Assembly: GCA_020883125.1 (NCBI GenBank)
Contig: JAHREW010000003.1
Coordinates: 1-64,000 of the forward strand
DNA: 64,000 nt
From: Microcoleus sp. CAWBG506
Lineage (GTDB): Bacteria; Cyanobacteriota; Cyanobacteriia; Cyanobacteriales; Microcoleaceae
Direction: 5' to 3'
A program made the position numbers and the translations under genes. Each line of letters starts with the position of its first letter. The first letter of the stretch is position 1. The notes beneath the pieces were generated by a model. That model saw nothing but the letters and a program-made list of their open reading frames with translations. It was not told the DNA's origin and did no database searches. This document shows positions 31,807 to 40,570 of this stretch, piece after piece.

Positions 31807-33630
31807 ATGATAAAATTTTTAGCCTTAGTTGTATTCGGGATAATTTTGGCGATCGCCCCTGTAGCAGTTGCCGCCCAACCTTTGTTTGTGGCTTATCCTC
31901 CTCCTAATCACCAGACTACAGTCGATCGCATTTTTTTAATTGGCACAGCACCACCATCGGGACAAGTGTTGGTAAATGGCAACCAGATCCCCCGCACTCA
32001 AGTCGGTCATTTTGCCCCTACTTTTCCCCTACAAGTCGGAGAAAATGTCTTTACACTGCGTTACAACAATCAGGAACTCAAAATTAAGGTGACGCGCCAG
32101 CCAAGTCAGGCAACAATTCCTTTAGGATTGGCTTTTGCCAAGGATTCTTTGACACCGAAAGTTGATGTGGCAACTTTGCCGGGGGAATATATTTGCTTTG
32201 GGGCGATCGCACCTATGAATGCTCAGGTTTCGGTAAAATTGGCTGGGGAAACTACTCCTTTAAAAGCGCGATCGCAAGTTGAATTGCCTGATAATAAATC
32301 TGTATTATTAGGCGAAAACTCTCCAATCAAAACTGGTAATCAACTATATCAAGGCTGCGCTAAAACCCCCCCCACCCCCCCCTTGCTAAGGGGGGGCAAT
32401 CAGTCGGAAACCCAAATAAATAACAGCAAAAAAGTAGATTTGGGAGTGCCTGTATTTGAACTAACCATGAATAATCAAACAGTCAGTCAGCAAGGTACGG
32501 GCAAAATTTCTATTCTTTCTCCTGCTGATTTGGAAGTAGCAGAAGTGACAGCAGAACCAGGTGTTGCCCGCACCGGCGCGAGTACCGATTTTTCTCGGAT
32601 GACGCCTCTACCGAAGGGAACAAAAGCCACAATTACTGGCCGCGAAGGAGAATGGATTCGACTCGATTACGGTGCTTGGATCAAAGCATCAGAAGTGAAA
32701 ATTGTCAAGGATACAGTGCCGCCGCGATCGCTAATTCGCAGTGTGCGATCGCGTCAAGTTCCCGGCTGGACCGAAGTCTTATTTCCTCTAGAAATACCAG
32801 TCCCCGTCACCGTACAAGAAGGATCTGGTACTTTTACTTTGACCCTCTACAACACCACAGCTCAAACTGACATTATTCGACTTGATGATGACCCCGTAAT
32901 TTCACGTTTGACATGGCAACAAATATTGCCATTGCAATTACAATATACTTTTAATCTCAAATCAGCGCAACAATGGGGTTACAAATTGAGATATGATGGC
33001 ACAACTTTAGTGCTGTCCTTAAAACACCCCCCTGTGAAAGCCAGCCAGATGGCTAATCCACAAGCAAAGCCGCTGTCTGGAATTAAAATACTCTTAGATC
33101 CGGGACACGGCGGACCTGAAGATTCAGGGGGTGTCGGGCCCACAGGCTACCGAGAAAAAACTGTGGCTTTAATTGTGTCAAAATTGGTGCGTCAGGAATT
33201 GGTAAATCGGGGTGCAAATGTGGTAATGACGCGGGTGGAAGATGTGGATCTGGATTTGCCACCGAGGGTGGAAATGATTCAAAAAGAAGCTCCTGCGATC
33301 GCAATTTCTCTGCACTACAATGCTTTACCAGATAACGGGGACGCGATTCATACTAAAGGTGTCGGCGCTTTTTGGTTTCATCCGCAAGCGCACAGTTTGG
33401 CAATGTTTTTGCAAAAGTATTTAGTTGCTAAATTGAATCGTCCTTCCTATGGTGTATTCTGGAACAACCTAGCCATGACTCGTCCTGCCGTTGCTCCATC
33501 TGTTTTAATGGAATTAGGATTTATGATTAATCCTGATGAATTTGAATGGATTGTCAATCCGAAAGAACAGCAGAAGTTAGCAGAGGCGATCGCCCAAGGT
33601 ATTACCGAGTGGTTTGCCTCAGTTAAATAA
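31807..33630 (+). CDS. N-acetylmuramoyl-L-alanine amidase (AmiC type)
   Basis: Exported zinc amidase that cuts the bond between MurNAc and L-Ala in peptidoglycan. A signal peptide (LALVVFGIILAIAPVAVAAQ) is followed by N-terminal beta-rich modules, an AMIN-like region at about residues 300-410, and the Amidase_3 domain at about 425-605. Zinc-site and catalytic motifs are visible: LLDPGHGGPEDSGG, GYREKTVAL, ISLHYNALP and VLMELGFMINPDE. Residues about 187-198 (KTPPTPPLLRGGNQ) are encoded by an in-frame C/G-rich palindromic repeat, probably a surface loop. A short hairpin (33641-33659) follows the stop. The SH3 protein gene is next. The length of 607 residues is long but usual for cyanobacterial AmiC-like enzymes. 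Likely role: cell separation and septal junctions. Confidence 0.92.
   Translation: MIKFLALVVFGIILAIAPVAVAAQPLFVAYPPPNHQTTVDRIFLIGTAPPSGQVLVNGNQIPRTQVGHFAPTFPLQVGENVFTLRYNNQELKIKVTRQPSQATIPLGLAFAKDSLTPKVDVATLPGEYICFGAIAPMNAQVSVKLAGETTPLKARSQVELPDNKSVLLGENSPIKTGNQLYQGCAKTPPTPPLLRGGNQSETQINNSKKVDLGVPVFELTMNNQTVSQQGTGKISILSPADLEVAEVTAEPGVARTGASTDFSRMTPLPKGTKATITGREGEWIRLDYGAWIKASEVKIVKDTVPPRSLIRSVRSRQVPGWTEVLFPLEIPVPVTVQEGSGTFTLTLYNTTAQTDIIRLDDDPVISRLTWQQILPLQLQYTFNLKSAQQWGYKLRYDGTTLVLSLKHPPVKASQMANPQAKPLSGIKILLDPGHGGPEDSGGVGPTGYREKTVALIVSKLVRQELVNRGANVVMTRVEDVDLDLPPRVEMIQKEAPAIAISLHYNALPDNGDAIHTKGVGAFWFHPQAHSLAMFLQKYLVAKLNRPSYGVFWNNLAMTRPAVAPSVLMELGFMINPDEFEWIVNPKEQQKLAEAIAQGITEWFASVK
32366..32396. 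repeat. C/G-rich palindromic repeat inside the amidase gene
   Basis: CCCCCCCCACCCCCCCC-TTGCTAA-GGGGGGG lies in frame within the amidase gene and encodes Pro/Leu/Arg/Gly residues. It is the same type of palindrome as the intergenic copies at 19582 and 30734. Confidence 0.75.
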
Positions 33631-33681
33631 AAATTAGTAGTAAGGACTAAGAGTCCTTATTAACCCACGGAGATTAAATAG

Positions 33682-34077
33682 ATGCTGAGTTTGACTCAAT
33701 CAAAAGCCTTTTTCATTGCAGCCGCCGTCGCCACTTTTGGCTTTTCCCTGGTCAGTTTTCCCGTTTTTGGTAAAGAGCAAACTCTGTCAGCCGACAAAGT
33801 AGAAGCTTTAAAAGAGCAAACTAAATGCTCCTTTATTAATGTTAAAACAGGGACTGTTAACATTCGGAAAGGTCCCGGCAATAATTACCCGGTTGTTGTT
33901 AAACTCAAAAGAGGAGACGGAGTTAGGGCTGTTAGCAGAAAGGGACAATGGGTGAAAATTGCTGCGAGAACTCATGGGAATGCTCCTAATGAGACTTTTG
34001 AAATTTTGGACGGTTGGGTGAACAATCAATATCTCAACGGCTGTTCGGAAGATCAATTTGATATGTGGCGGAAATAA
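33682..34077 (+). CDS. Exported bacterial SH3-domain protein
   Basis: A 131-residue exported protein. The signal peptide is AFFIAAAVATFGFSLVSFPV. The mature part is one bacterial SH3 (SH3b) domain: TGTVNIRKGPGNNYPVVVKL, RGDGVRAVSRKGQWVKIA and GWVNNQYL. SH3b domains usually bind peptidoglycan peptides or metal-loaded wall targets. Two Cys (in KCSFINV and NGCSED) could form a disulfide. It starts 52 bp after the amidase stop on the same strand, so it may be co-transcribed and help with wall turnover; a short hairpin lies between. There is no catalytic domain. Confidence 0.8.
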   Translation: MLSLTQSKAFFIAAAVATFGFSLVSFPVFGKEQTLSADKVEALKEQTKCSFINVKTGTVNIRKGPGNNYPVVVKLKRGDGVRAVSRKGQWVKIAARTHGNAPNETFEILDGWVNNQYLNGCSEDQFDMWRK

Positions 34078-34258
34078 CGAATTTTCTATTGGTAGGTGCG
34101 AACAACCTGTATCAGCGGGTTTTACCAACAAGATATCACAACTACAAACAATCTCGAAAAACCCGCACCCACACACAAATTGACTACATCAACTAGGATG
34201 TTTATCAAATCCCAAAAATGTCGGTGGGGATTTACCGTTGGGTGGGGGCGGGTTTGAT

Positions 34259-34456
34259 AGATTGTCTATTATTGAAGAATTGCTGGCCTTGTATCAAGCA
34301 GCTACAGGATGTTATGTCGAAGATGTGGATCTGGAAGTTAATCGGCTGCAACAATTACAGCCAGAGTACAGTTCGTTTGTTGCTAGGGTGCTGGAACTTT
34401 CCGAAGATTTTGAGTATGAAAAAATTGGACAATTGATAGATCGATATTTATCCTAA
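34259..34456 (+). CDS. Small acidic protein, N-terminus possibly altered by a repeat
   Basis: About 65 residues from a TTG at 34259 (SIIEELLALYQAATGCYVED, then RLQQLQPEYSSFVARVLELS). It is helical and acidic and looks like a genuine protein by composition. No ATG exists in frame. The bases just upstream (34226-34256, with GGGTGGGGGCGGGTTTGATAG) are a partial copy of the GGGGCGGGTT repeat, so the original N-terminus may have been replaced. The phytochrome gene starts 75 bp downstream on the same strand. Family not recognised. Confidence 0.45.
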   Translation, partial: RLSIIEELLALYQAATGCYVEDVDLEVNRLQQLQPEYSSFVARVLELSEDFEYEKIGQLIDRYLS

Positions 34457-34531
34457 AATATAGTATAATACAGCGGATTAACTAATTTCAAATTAAGCAA
34501 CAAACTGTAGCAGAAGTTTGCCAATTACGAT

Positions 34532-36847
34532 ATGACCGATCACACGCTCGATCTGACAAATTGCGATCGCGAGCCGATTCATATTCCGGGAACGATTCAG
34601 TCGCACGGGGTTTTGCTAGTTTTGCAAGCACCCACCCTCGAAATCATTCAAACCAGCAGCAACACTCAGGAATTGATTGGTCGCCCACCCACAGAACTGC
34701 TGGGAAAGCCGCTTTCAGACTTATTCGATGCCGAGCAAATTCAGCAAATTCAACTATGTCTGACTTCGGATTTTGATAGTATTAATCCTCTCAGTTTATC
34801 AATCGAGCATTTGAATGATTGTCTTTATTTTGATGGGATTGTACATCGTTCAGGTCGAAGCATTATTTTGGAAATAGAACCAAAAAAAGATCAAGAAAAA
34901 ACTAATTTTTTTGACTTTTATCACCAGGTAAAAGGAACCATTAATCGCATTCAAAAAGCACCAACTCTCTTAGAAATTTGCCAAGTGGTTGTGAAAGAAG
35001 TCCGGCGAATTACTGGCTTCGATCGCGTGATGATCTACAGGTTCGATCGAGAAGGGGCAGGTATCGTCGTTGCTGAAGATACAGACCAAGAACTGCCCTA
35101 TCTCAACCTACACTATCCGTCCTCTGATATTCCTCAGCAAGCCAGACAGCTATACACCCTCAACTGGGTGCGCCTGATTTGCGATGCCCGCTATCAGCCC
35201 GTTCCCTTAATTCCAGAACTCGATCTGGTCACGAATCAACCGCTCGATCTGAGTTTATCAGTGTTGCGGAGCGTTTCTCCCCTGCATCTAGAATACCTGC
35301 AAAATATGGGAGTAACTGCCTCCATGTCGATTTCTCTGATGCAAGATCGAAAGCTGTGGGGGTTGATTGCTTGTCATCATTTGTCTCCCAAATATGTTCC
35401 CTATAACACCCGCACCGTTTGCGAATTTATCGGACAGGTGATGTCTGTAGAATTGGCAAATAAAGAACTCAGTGAAGACAGCGATTACAAAATTAAATTG
35501 AAGTCACTGCACACTCAGTTTATCGAAGCATTATCTCAAGCTGACTATTTCCTTGATGGCATGGTGCAACTGAAAGTTCAGTTGCTGGATTTAGTCAATG
35601 CCACCGGAGCGGTAATATGCAGTGGCAATCAGTGCATTCGAGTCGGAGAAGTGCCCTCGGAACCAGAAGTATATGCGTTACTTGATTGGCTTAAACCTAA
35701 CTTTTATAACAGCTTATTTGAAACGCGATCGCTCTCTAAAGATTACCAGGCGGGCGAGTCATTTAAGGCGATCGGCAGTGGAGTATTAGCCCTGGAAATT
35801 TCCAAAGCTCACCACAATTACATTCTCTGGTTTCGCCCCGAAGTATTTCAAACCGTGAATTGGGCCGGCAATCCCAACAAGCCTGTAGAAGTTTTAGAAG
35901 ACGGTAGCTGGCGAATGTCACCCCGCAAATCCTTTGAGTTGTGGCAAGAAACAGTACAAGGCTGTTCCTTACCCTGGAAACCCTGCGAAATCGAACTGGT
36001 TGCCGAACTGCGCAGCCTGATTGTGGGCATTGTGCTCCACCAAGCAGATGAAATGGCATCCATGAATTTTGAATTGCAGCGCAGCAATGAAGAACTCGAT
36101 TCCTTTGCCTACATTGCCTCCCACGATTTGAAAGAACCGCTGCGAGGCATTCACAACTATGCCAATTTCTTGATGGAGGACTATGAAGGTGTACTCGATG
36201 AGGATGGGGTGGCGAAATTAAAAACTATGCTGCGGCTGACGCAGCGCATGGAAGATTTGATTAATTCACTCCTCCACTTTTCCCGCATGGGACGTGCTGA
36301 GTTGATACGGCAAACCCTAAATCTAGATGAATTAGTACAAGATGTCATCGCCACCCTGACGATTTCCCGACCCCAGAGTGAAGTTGAGTTTCGCGTTCCT
36401 CGGCCCCTGCCCAGCATTGAGTGCGATCGCACTCAAATTAACGAACTTTTCACCAACCTGATTGGTAACGCGATTAAATATAGCAATAAAGCCCAAAAAT
36501 GGCTTGAAATTGGCTTTATCGAACATAATGGCGACGAAACCAACACTTTTTCCCTCAGCACTCAGCAGGCTGCTACCCAGGAGCAAGCTACAGCTACAGC
36601 ACAGGGCATTCCCTACACCTTCTACGTCCGCGATAACGGCATTGGCATCCCGCTAAAGCATTTTGAAAAAATCTTTGAGATATTCCGTAGGTTGCACGGG
36701 CGAGATGACTTTGGTGGTGGTACGGGGGCTGGGTTAACCATTGCCCGCAAAATTGTGGAACGACACGGCGGCCGACTTTGGGTCGAATCGAGCGTCAATG
36801 AAGGCAGTACGTTTTATTTCACTCTATCGCCCCAGACAACCCTATGA
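34532..36847 (+). CDS. Bacteriophytochrome-type sensor histidine kinase (CphB-like)
   Basis: Red/far-red light sensor kinase of 771 residues. Order: PAS (about 12-110), GAF (about 135-305), PHY (about 320-495), HisKA (about 515-585) and HATPase_c (about 630-770). The bilin-binding Cys is at residue 11 in TNCDREPIHIPG, as in biliverdin-binding bacteriophytochromes. The usual cyanobacterial GAF Cys is absent: the Cph1 motif SAYHCHLTYL is SVSPLHLEYL here. The GAF DIP motif (YPSSDIPQQARQ) and the PHY tongue MSPRKSFELW are intact. The H-box IASHDLKEPLRG has the phospho-His near residue 530, and ATP-binding boxes DNGIGIP and GGGTGAGLTIA follow. The response regulator gene overlaps its stop by 4 bp. 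No heme oxygenase is in the window. This matches Calothrix CphB/RcpB-type pairs. Confidence 0.93.
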   Translation: MTDHTLDLTNCDREPIHIPGTIQSHGVLLVLQAPTLEIIQTSSNTQELIGRPPTELLGKPLSDLFDAEQIQQIQLCLTSDFDSINPLSLSIEHLNDCLYFDGIVHRSGRSIILEIEPKKDQEKTNFFDFYHQVKGTINRIQKAPTLLEICQVVVKEVRRITGFDRVMIYRFDREGAGIVVAEDTDQELPYLNLHYPSSDIPQQARQLYTLNWVRLICDARYQPVPLIPELDLVTNQPLDLSLSVLRSVSPLHLEYLQNMGVTASMSISLMQDRKLWGLIACHHLSPKYVPYNTRTVCEFIGQVMSVELANKELSEDSDYKIKLKSLHTQFIEALSQADYFLDGMVQLKVQLLDLVNATGAVICSGNQCIRVGEVPSEPEVYALLDWLKPNFYNSLFETRSLSKDYQAGESFKAIGSGVLALEISKAHHNYILWFRPEVFQTVNWAGNPNKPVEVLEDGSWRMSPRKSFELWQETVQGCSLPWKPCEIELVAELRSLIVGIVLHQADEMASMNFELQRSNEELDSFAYIASHDLKEPLRGIHNYANFLMEDYEGVLDEDGVAKLKTMLRLTQRMEDLINSLLHFSRMGRAELIRQTLNLDELVQDVIATLTISRPQSEVEFRVPRPLPSIECDRTQINELFTNLIGNAIKYSNKAQKWLEIGFIEHNGDETNTFSLSTQQAATQEQATATAQGIPYTFYVRDNGIGIPLKHFEKIFEIFRRLHGRDDFGGGTGAGLTIARKIVERHGGRLWVESSVNEGSTFYFTLSPQTTL

Positions 36848-37314
36848 ATAACAGTTTCAGCCATCGAATCAGGCAAAACCGATCGCTGCTAGTGGTGGAA
36901 GACAGCAACGAAGACTTTGAGGCACTACAGCGCTTTTTGCGCCGATCGCCCATTCCCATTACCATTGAGCGATGTGTTAATGGCGAGCAAGCCTTGGCTT
37001 TTTTGTACCGGACTGGGAGTTATGTCGATCGCAAAATTTTCCCCCGTCCCGGCTTGATTTTGCTTGACCTGAATCTGCCCGGAATTGACGGGCCAGAAGT
37101 GTTACGTCAGATCAAAAAAGATGTCAAGCTTAAAAGCATTCCCGTGGTAATTTTCACCACTTCCAACAATCCTAAAGATATTGAAGACTGCTATATATCT
37201 GGAGCCAACAGCTACATTATCAAGCCGATCGATTTTGCTCAATTGAAACGAGATGTCCAAATACTCGTAGACTACTGGTTTGATGTCGCGACGCTGCACG
37301 ATTTAGAGGATTAA
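36844..37314 (+). CDS. Single-domain response regulator (RcpB/Rcp1-like)
   Basis: A 156-residue stand-alone receiver domain without an output domain. The acidic pocket is VVEDSNEDFEAL, the phospho-acceptor Asp is in GLILLDLNLPGIDG, the switch Thr is in VIFTTSNNP and the conserved Lys is in SYIIKPID. Its start codon overlaps the phytochrome kinase stop (ATGA), so translation is coupled. It almost certainly takes phosphate from that kinase. The C-terminal extension (LVDYWFDVATLHDLED) resembles the dimerising tail of Rcp1-type regulators. The downstream target is unknown; the diguanylate or motility targets of other systems are not encoded nearby. Confidence 0.95.
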   Translation: MNNSFSHRIRQNRSLLVVEDSNEDFEALQRFLRRSPIPITIERCVNGEQALAFLYRTGSYVDRKIFPRPGLILLDLNLPGIDGPEVLRQIKKDVKLKSIPVVIFTTSNNPKDIEDCYISGANSYIIKPIDFAQLKRDVQILVDYWFDVATLHDLED

Positions 37315-37470
37315 TCGACAGCTTGTCCCAGGGCCAATGTCTTGGCTATCGCCCAACTCATTGCTTCAATTTTTGTCTAAAAAAACTACTTAAGTTGAGT
37401 TTCATCTGTCAAACGCAGTAGAGGTTTATCGATGCGGAAATAGTGAGTATCGCCGTGGACAAATACAACA

Positions 37471-38217
37471 TTAATTTAAATGTTTCATCAGCCAAGCGAT
37501 CGCCTCGGAGACATCAGTAACTACTTCTCCATCCGGTATCGGTGGCCTTTGCACCATCACCACGGGAATTCCCAATTCCCGCGCCGCGACAATTTTGGCA
37601 TAAGTCGCATCGCCACCGCTGTTTTTGCTGACAATGGTATCAATCTGATGTTCGAGCAACAATTCCCGCTCATTTTCTAAGAAAAAAGGCCCCTTTGCTA
37701 AGATTAATTTGCTGTTTGGGTATAAAATACCTAGGGCTGGGGGATCGATCGCCCGAATCAAAAACCAAATAGAATCTAGACTAGAAAATGCAGTCAATTC
37801 CTGTCTACCAATGGTAAGAAATACGCGCTGCGATCGCTCAGATAAAGCCATTGCAGCCTCTTGATGGTTTTCGACTTCAATCCAGCGATCGCCCTGCACC
37901 TGAGTCCAAGCAGGACGCACCAGCATCAAATGTGGCAATTGAAATTCAGCCGCAGCGCTGGCTGCATTCATCGAAATCTGAGCAGCAAACGGATGAGTCG
38001 CATCAATTAACAAGTCGATCGCGCGATCGGTCAAATACTCACCCAGTCCAGATACTCCCCCAAACCCACCAATTCGCAGCGTACCCGTTGGGGTGGAAGG
38101 TTGTTTAGTGCGTCCTGCTAGCGAAGAAACCACCTCCAAGTTAGGGATTTGGGAAGCCCGCGCCGCCAGTTGAGTCGCATCCCCCGTTCCTCCCAAAATT
38201 AGCAAGCGTTTTTTCAT
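37471..38217 (-). CDS. cobK: Precorrin-6A reductase CobK/CbiJ
   Basis: NAD(P)H-dependent reductase of the corrin ring (precorrin-6A or cobalt-precorrin-6A to the dihydro form) in cobalamin synthesis. The 248-residue protein begins with the nucleotide-binding segment LLILGGTGDATQLAARA, then IDLLIDATHPFAAQISMNAA, RVFLTIGRQELTAF, and IDTIVSKNSGGDATYAKI near the end, all family hallmarks. The ATG at 38217 is firm. The gene stands alone between the convergent response regulator and the divergent TPR gene. Together with the CbiG-CobJ fusion it shows that this organism makes corrinoids itself, which fits the CoaR/CoaT locus at 54-57 kb. Confidence 0.93.
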   Translation of the reverse strand: MKKRLLILGGTGDATQLAARASQIPNLEVVSSLAGRTKQPSTPTGTLRIGGFGGVSGLGEYLTDRAIDLLIDATHPFAAQISMNAASAAAEFQLPHLMLVRPAWTQVQGDRWIEVENHQEAAMALSERSQRVFLTIGRQELTAFSSLDSIWFLIRAIDPPALGILYPNSKLILAKGPFFLENERELLLEHQIDTIVSKNSGGDATYAKIVAARELGIPVVMVQRPPIPDGEVVTDVSEAIAWLMKHLN

Positions 38218-38291
38218 AGAATTCCCCCTACCCGATCTAGTCTTGACTTAACAATATAATATGTTAAGTAAAGTTTTAACTACCAACAGCT

Positions 38292-39110
38292 ATGATGCGA
38301 TCGCTCTTGACATTTTTGACAGTATTAGTTGTAAGTGGGATAGTTTGGCTAGGAAATGTAATGCCAGCCTCCGCAGAAGTTCAAGCCACAGATATTACCG
38401 ATCCCCAGCAGCAGTTAGCAGAACTGGTTCAGAAAGCTTTTGAAGCGACAAATGAAGGCAAATTCCCCCTGGCTGAAAGTTTTTGGACTCAAATCATTGA
38501 CAAATTTCCCGATCGAGCAGCCGCTTGGAGCAACCGTGGTAATTCTAGAGTCAGTCAGAACCACCTACAAGCAGCAATTTCCGACTACGAAAAAGCGATC
38601 GAACTCGTTCCCGACGCTCCCGATCCATACTTAAACCGTGGCACCGCCTTAGAAGGTTTAGGAAAGTGGGAAGAGGCGATCGCAGACTACAATCATGTAC
38701 TAGAATTAGACCCAAAAGATCCAGCAGCCTACAACAACCGAGGCAACGCCGAAGCAGGTTTAGGTCAATGGAAACAAGCAATTATCGACTACAACAAAGC
38801 CTTTGAACTAGCACCTGAATACGCCTTTGCTCGCGCCAACCACGCCCTCGCCCTTTATCAAAATGGACAAACCAAAGAAGCAATTCGCAACATGAAAAAC
38901 ATTGTTCGCAGATACCCCCAATTTGCCGACATGAGAGCAGCCCTCAGCGCTTGTCTGTGGGAGGCGGGACAGCGTGGGGAAGCTGAGAGCAATTGGGTTG
39001 CCGCCGTCGGTCTCGACTCCCGCTACAAAGACCTCGATTGGGTTAAAAATACCCGCCGTTGGCCACCACTTGCAGTCAGTGCTTTGGATAAATTCTTGAA
39101 CTTGAAATAA
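38292..39110 (+). CDS. TPR-repeat protein, exported or lumenal
   Basis: A 272-residue protein with a signal peptide (LLTFLTVLVVSGIVWLGNVM, cleavage after ASA). It has about five tetratricopeptide repeats between residues 45 and 210, such as AAWSNRGNSRVSQNHLQAAI, PYLNRGTALEGLGKWEEAIA, AYNNRGNAEAGLGQWKQAII and ARANHALALYQNGQTKEAIR. TPR arrays bind partner proteins; related cyanobacterial and chloroplast proteins are thylakoid-lumen or periplasmic. The C-terminal WPPLAVSALDKFLNLK is outside the repeats. ATG codons at 38292 and 38295 are both possible. It stands divergent to cobK with a 74-bp gap. The partner is unknown. Confidence 0.85.
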   Translation: MMRSLLTFLTVLVVSGIVWLGNVMPASAEVQATDITDPQQQLAELVQKAFEATNEGKFPLAESFWTQIIDKFPDRAAAWSNRGNSRVSQNHLQAAISDYEKAIELVPDAPDPYLNRGTALEGLGKWEEAIADYNHVLELDPKDPAAYNNRGNAEAGLGQWKQAIIDYNKAFELAPEYAFARANHALALYQNGQTKEAIRNMKNIVRRYPQFADMRAALSACLWEAGQRGEAESNWVAAVGLDSRYKDLDWVKNTRRWPPLAVSALDKFLNLK

Positions 39111-39116
39111 TACCAA

Positions 39117-39240
39117 AGTTATTGGTTATTGGTTATTGGTTGTTTGTTGTTTGTTATTGGTTATTTGTTCGTTAGAGTAACCAATAACCCAATTCCCAAT
39201 TCCCAATCCCCAATCCCCTATTCCCAATCCCCTATTCCCT
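39117..39240. repeat. Low-complexity TTATTGG and AATCCCC/ATTCCCA runs
   Basis: Imperfect tandem runs of TTATTGG-type words (39117-39190) are followed by ATTCCCAATTCCC and CCCTATTCCC words (39190-39255). Similar runs occur at 7483-7520, 12380-12440, 15000-15040, 42940-43010 and 63250-63290. These are simple-sequence drift zones with no gene. Confidence 0.7.
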
Positions 39241-40048
39241 ATTCCCAATTCCGTATTCCCATTAATAATTCCCAAACCAGTGCCGGAGTCAACTCTTCCA
39301 CAGTCCTCAATACTGATACAGCACCAGCCTTTTGTAGCGCCAGAGTATAAGCTTGGCACCGCACAGCATCATCCAAAACATGAGGTGGCAAAATTCCAAT
39401 TCCCAGCCAAACTCGCGAGGGTTGTACTTGACTGGCTTTGACAATAGTGTAAATATCTGCAACAGTATCTCCTGCATAAATCACAGGCAAACTTTCTGGT
39501 AAAGCGTTCAGGTTTTCCAATTGTTCAATAGTCGCAAATAGTCCAGTAGGATCTGGTTTTCCCGGTGCATCTTCCATCGCCACTAATACGGGGGAATTTA
39601 AGCCGAGTTTCCCGGATAAAACATAAGTAGCTTCAGCCCGCATCGCCCCGCTAAAAAAGCCCCAAACTATGCCACCTGTCGTTAAACTTTCCAGGTAAGC
39701 CGGACTTAGCAGCAGCGGTTCGTCGCCAATGTAACCAGTCCAATTTTGCTCGTCGGGGCCACGATAGCGACTTTGGAAAAATGCTACTAACTCGTTATAG
39801 TCGATCGCGCTTTCCGTTCGCGATCGCCCAATTCCCTCAAAATAACGGTACACTAACTCTTGTGAAGCTTCCCAGTCATTATTCCACACTCCCTCAGACT
39901 TGAGAGAGTCAATATCAATAGAATTGGGACGAAAAGCACCCCCCGTGAAATGCTCCACCGCATCCGCCAGCGCCCGTCGGTAAGAACCAGACACATCCCG
40001 CACCACACCATCAATATCAAAAACTACAATCGCTCTGTCTGCTGTCAT
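39239..40048 (-). CDS. HAD-superfamily hydrolase (TIGR01548-like)
   Basis: A 269-residue HAD-fold phosphatase or related hydrolase. The nucleophile motif is [20 protein letters not shown]. Motif II is near [16 protein letters not shown], and the Lys and acidic motifs are [15 protein letters not shown] and [19 protein letters not shown]. The N-terminal pattern [20 protein letters not shown] matches a cyanobacterial and chloroplast subfamily of HAD proteins of unknown substrate. The last codons run into the low-complexity ATTCCCAATTCC zone (MGIRNWE), so the true C-terminus may have been changed by repeat growth. The ATG at 40048 is firm. Substrate unknown. Confidence 0.88.
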   Translation of the reverse strand: MTADRAIVVFDIDGVVRDVSGSYRRALADAVEHFTGGAFRPNSIDIDSLKSEGVWNNDWEASQELVYRYFEGIGRSRTESAIDYNELVAFFQSRYRGPDEQNWTGYIGDEPLLLSPAYLESLTTGGIVWGFFSGAMRAEATYVLSGKLGLNSPVLVAMEDAPGKPDPTGLFATIEQLENLNALPESLPVIYAGDTVADIYTIVKASQVQPSRVWLGIGILPPHVLDDAVRCQAYTLALQKAGAVSVLRTVEELTPALVWELLMGIRNWE

Positions 40049-40175
40049 CAGTGCCCCACCCGCAGTTAACTATTGGCATTTTACCTGAGCAAATGTCTGA
40101 ATTTTGAGTAAAAATGGCAAAAGTATGCTAAGCTTAGCGATTGTAGAAATTTTTAATAAGTTCGATCGAAACCCC

Positions 40176-40180
40176 GGAGG
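40176..40180 (+). promoter_or_regulatory. Shine-Dalgarno that sets the TTG start of PSRP-3
   Basis: GGAGG ends five bases before the TTG at 40186. No ATG or GTG lies in frame near the conserved N-terminus, so this strong site decides the start. Confidence 0.8.
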
Positions 40181-40185
40181 TTTGT

Positions 40186-40485
40186 TTGTCCAAGTTCATC
40201 TTAAAAGTTCTCTGGCTAGAAGAGAATGTTGCCCTCGCCGTTGACCAAGTGGTCGGTAAAGGAACTAGCCCGCTGACAGCTTACTTTTTCTGGCCCCGCA
40301 AGGATGCGTGGGAAGATCTCAAAAACGAACTCGAAGCCAAACACTGGATTGCCGACAACGATCGCGTCGAAGTCCTCAACCAAGCCACAGAAGTAATCAA
40401 CTACTGGCAAGAGGAAGGCAGACGGCGACCAATGAATGAAGCTCAGTCAAAATTCCCCCTCGTGACTTTTACTGGCAGCAACTAA
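40186..40485 (+). CDS. ycf65: 30S ribosomal protein PSRP-3 (Ycf65)
   Basis: A 99-residue ribosomal protein specific to cyanobacteria and plastids. It sits on the small subunit and is thought to affect translation. Conserved blocks cover almost the whole protein: [65 protein letters not shown] and a tail with [11 protein letters not shown]. The start is TTG at 40186 with a GGAGG site at ideal spacing. The rare start codon on a ribosomal protein gene may limit its translation. The gene is alone; a tandem AACAGTTAACTG repeat follows the stop, then a methyltransferase gene. Confidence 0.93.
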   Translation: MSKFILKVLWLEENVALAVDQVVGKGTSPLTAYFFWPRKDAWEDLKNELEAKHWIADNDRVEVLNQATEVINYWQEEGRRRPMNEAQSKFPLVTFTGSN

Positions 40486-40489
40486 TCAC

Positions 40490-40540
40490 AGTTAACAGTT
40501 AACTGTTAACTGTCAACTGTTAACTGTCAACTGTTAACTA
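40490..40540. repeat. AACAGTTAACTGT/C tandem palindromic repeat
   Basis: About four imperfect copies of CAGTTAACTGTTAACTGTCA-like words immediately follow the PSRP-3 stop. GTTAAC palindromes recur about every 7-13 bp. It may form a hairpin that ends the transcript, although no T-run is present. Confidence 0.65.
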
Positions 40541-40570
40541 CGTAAATATTTTTTTCCTTGAGCGGAATTT

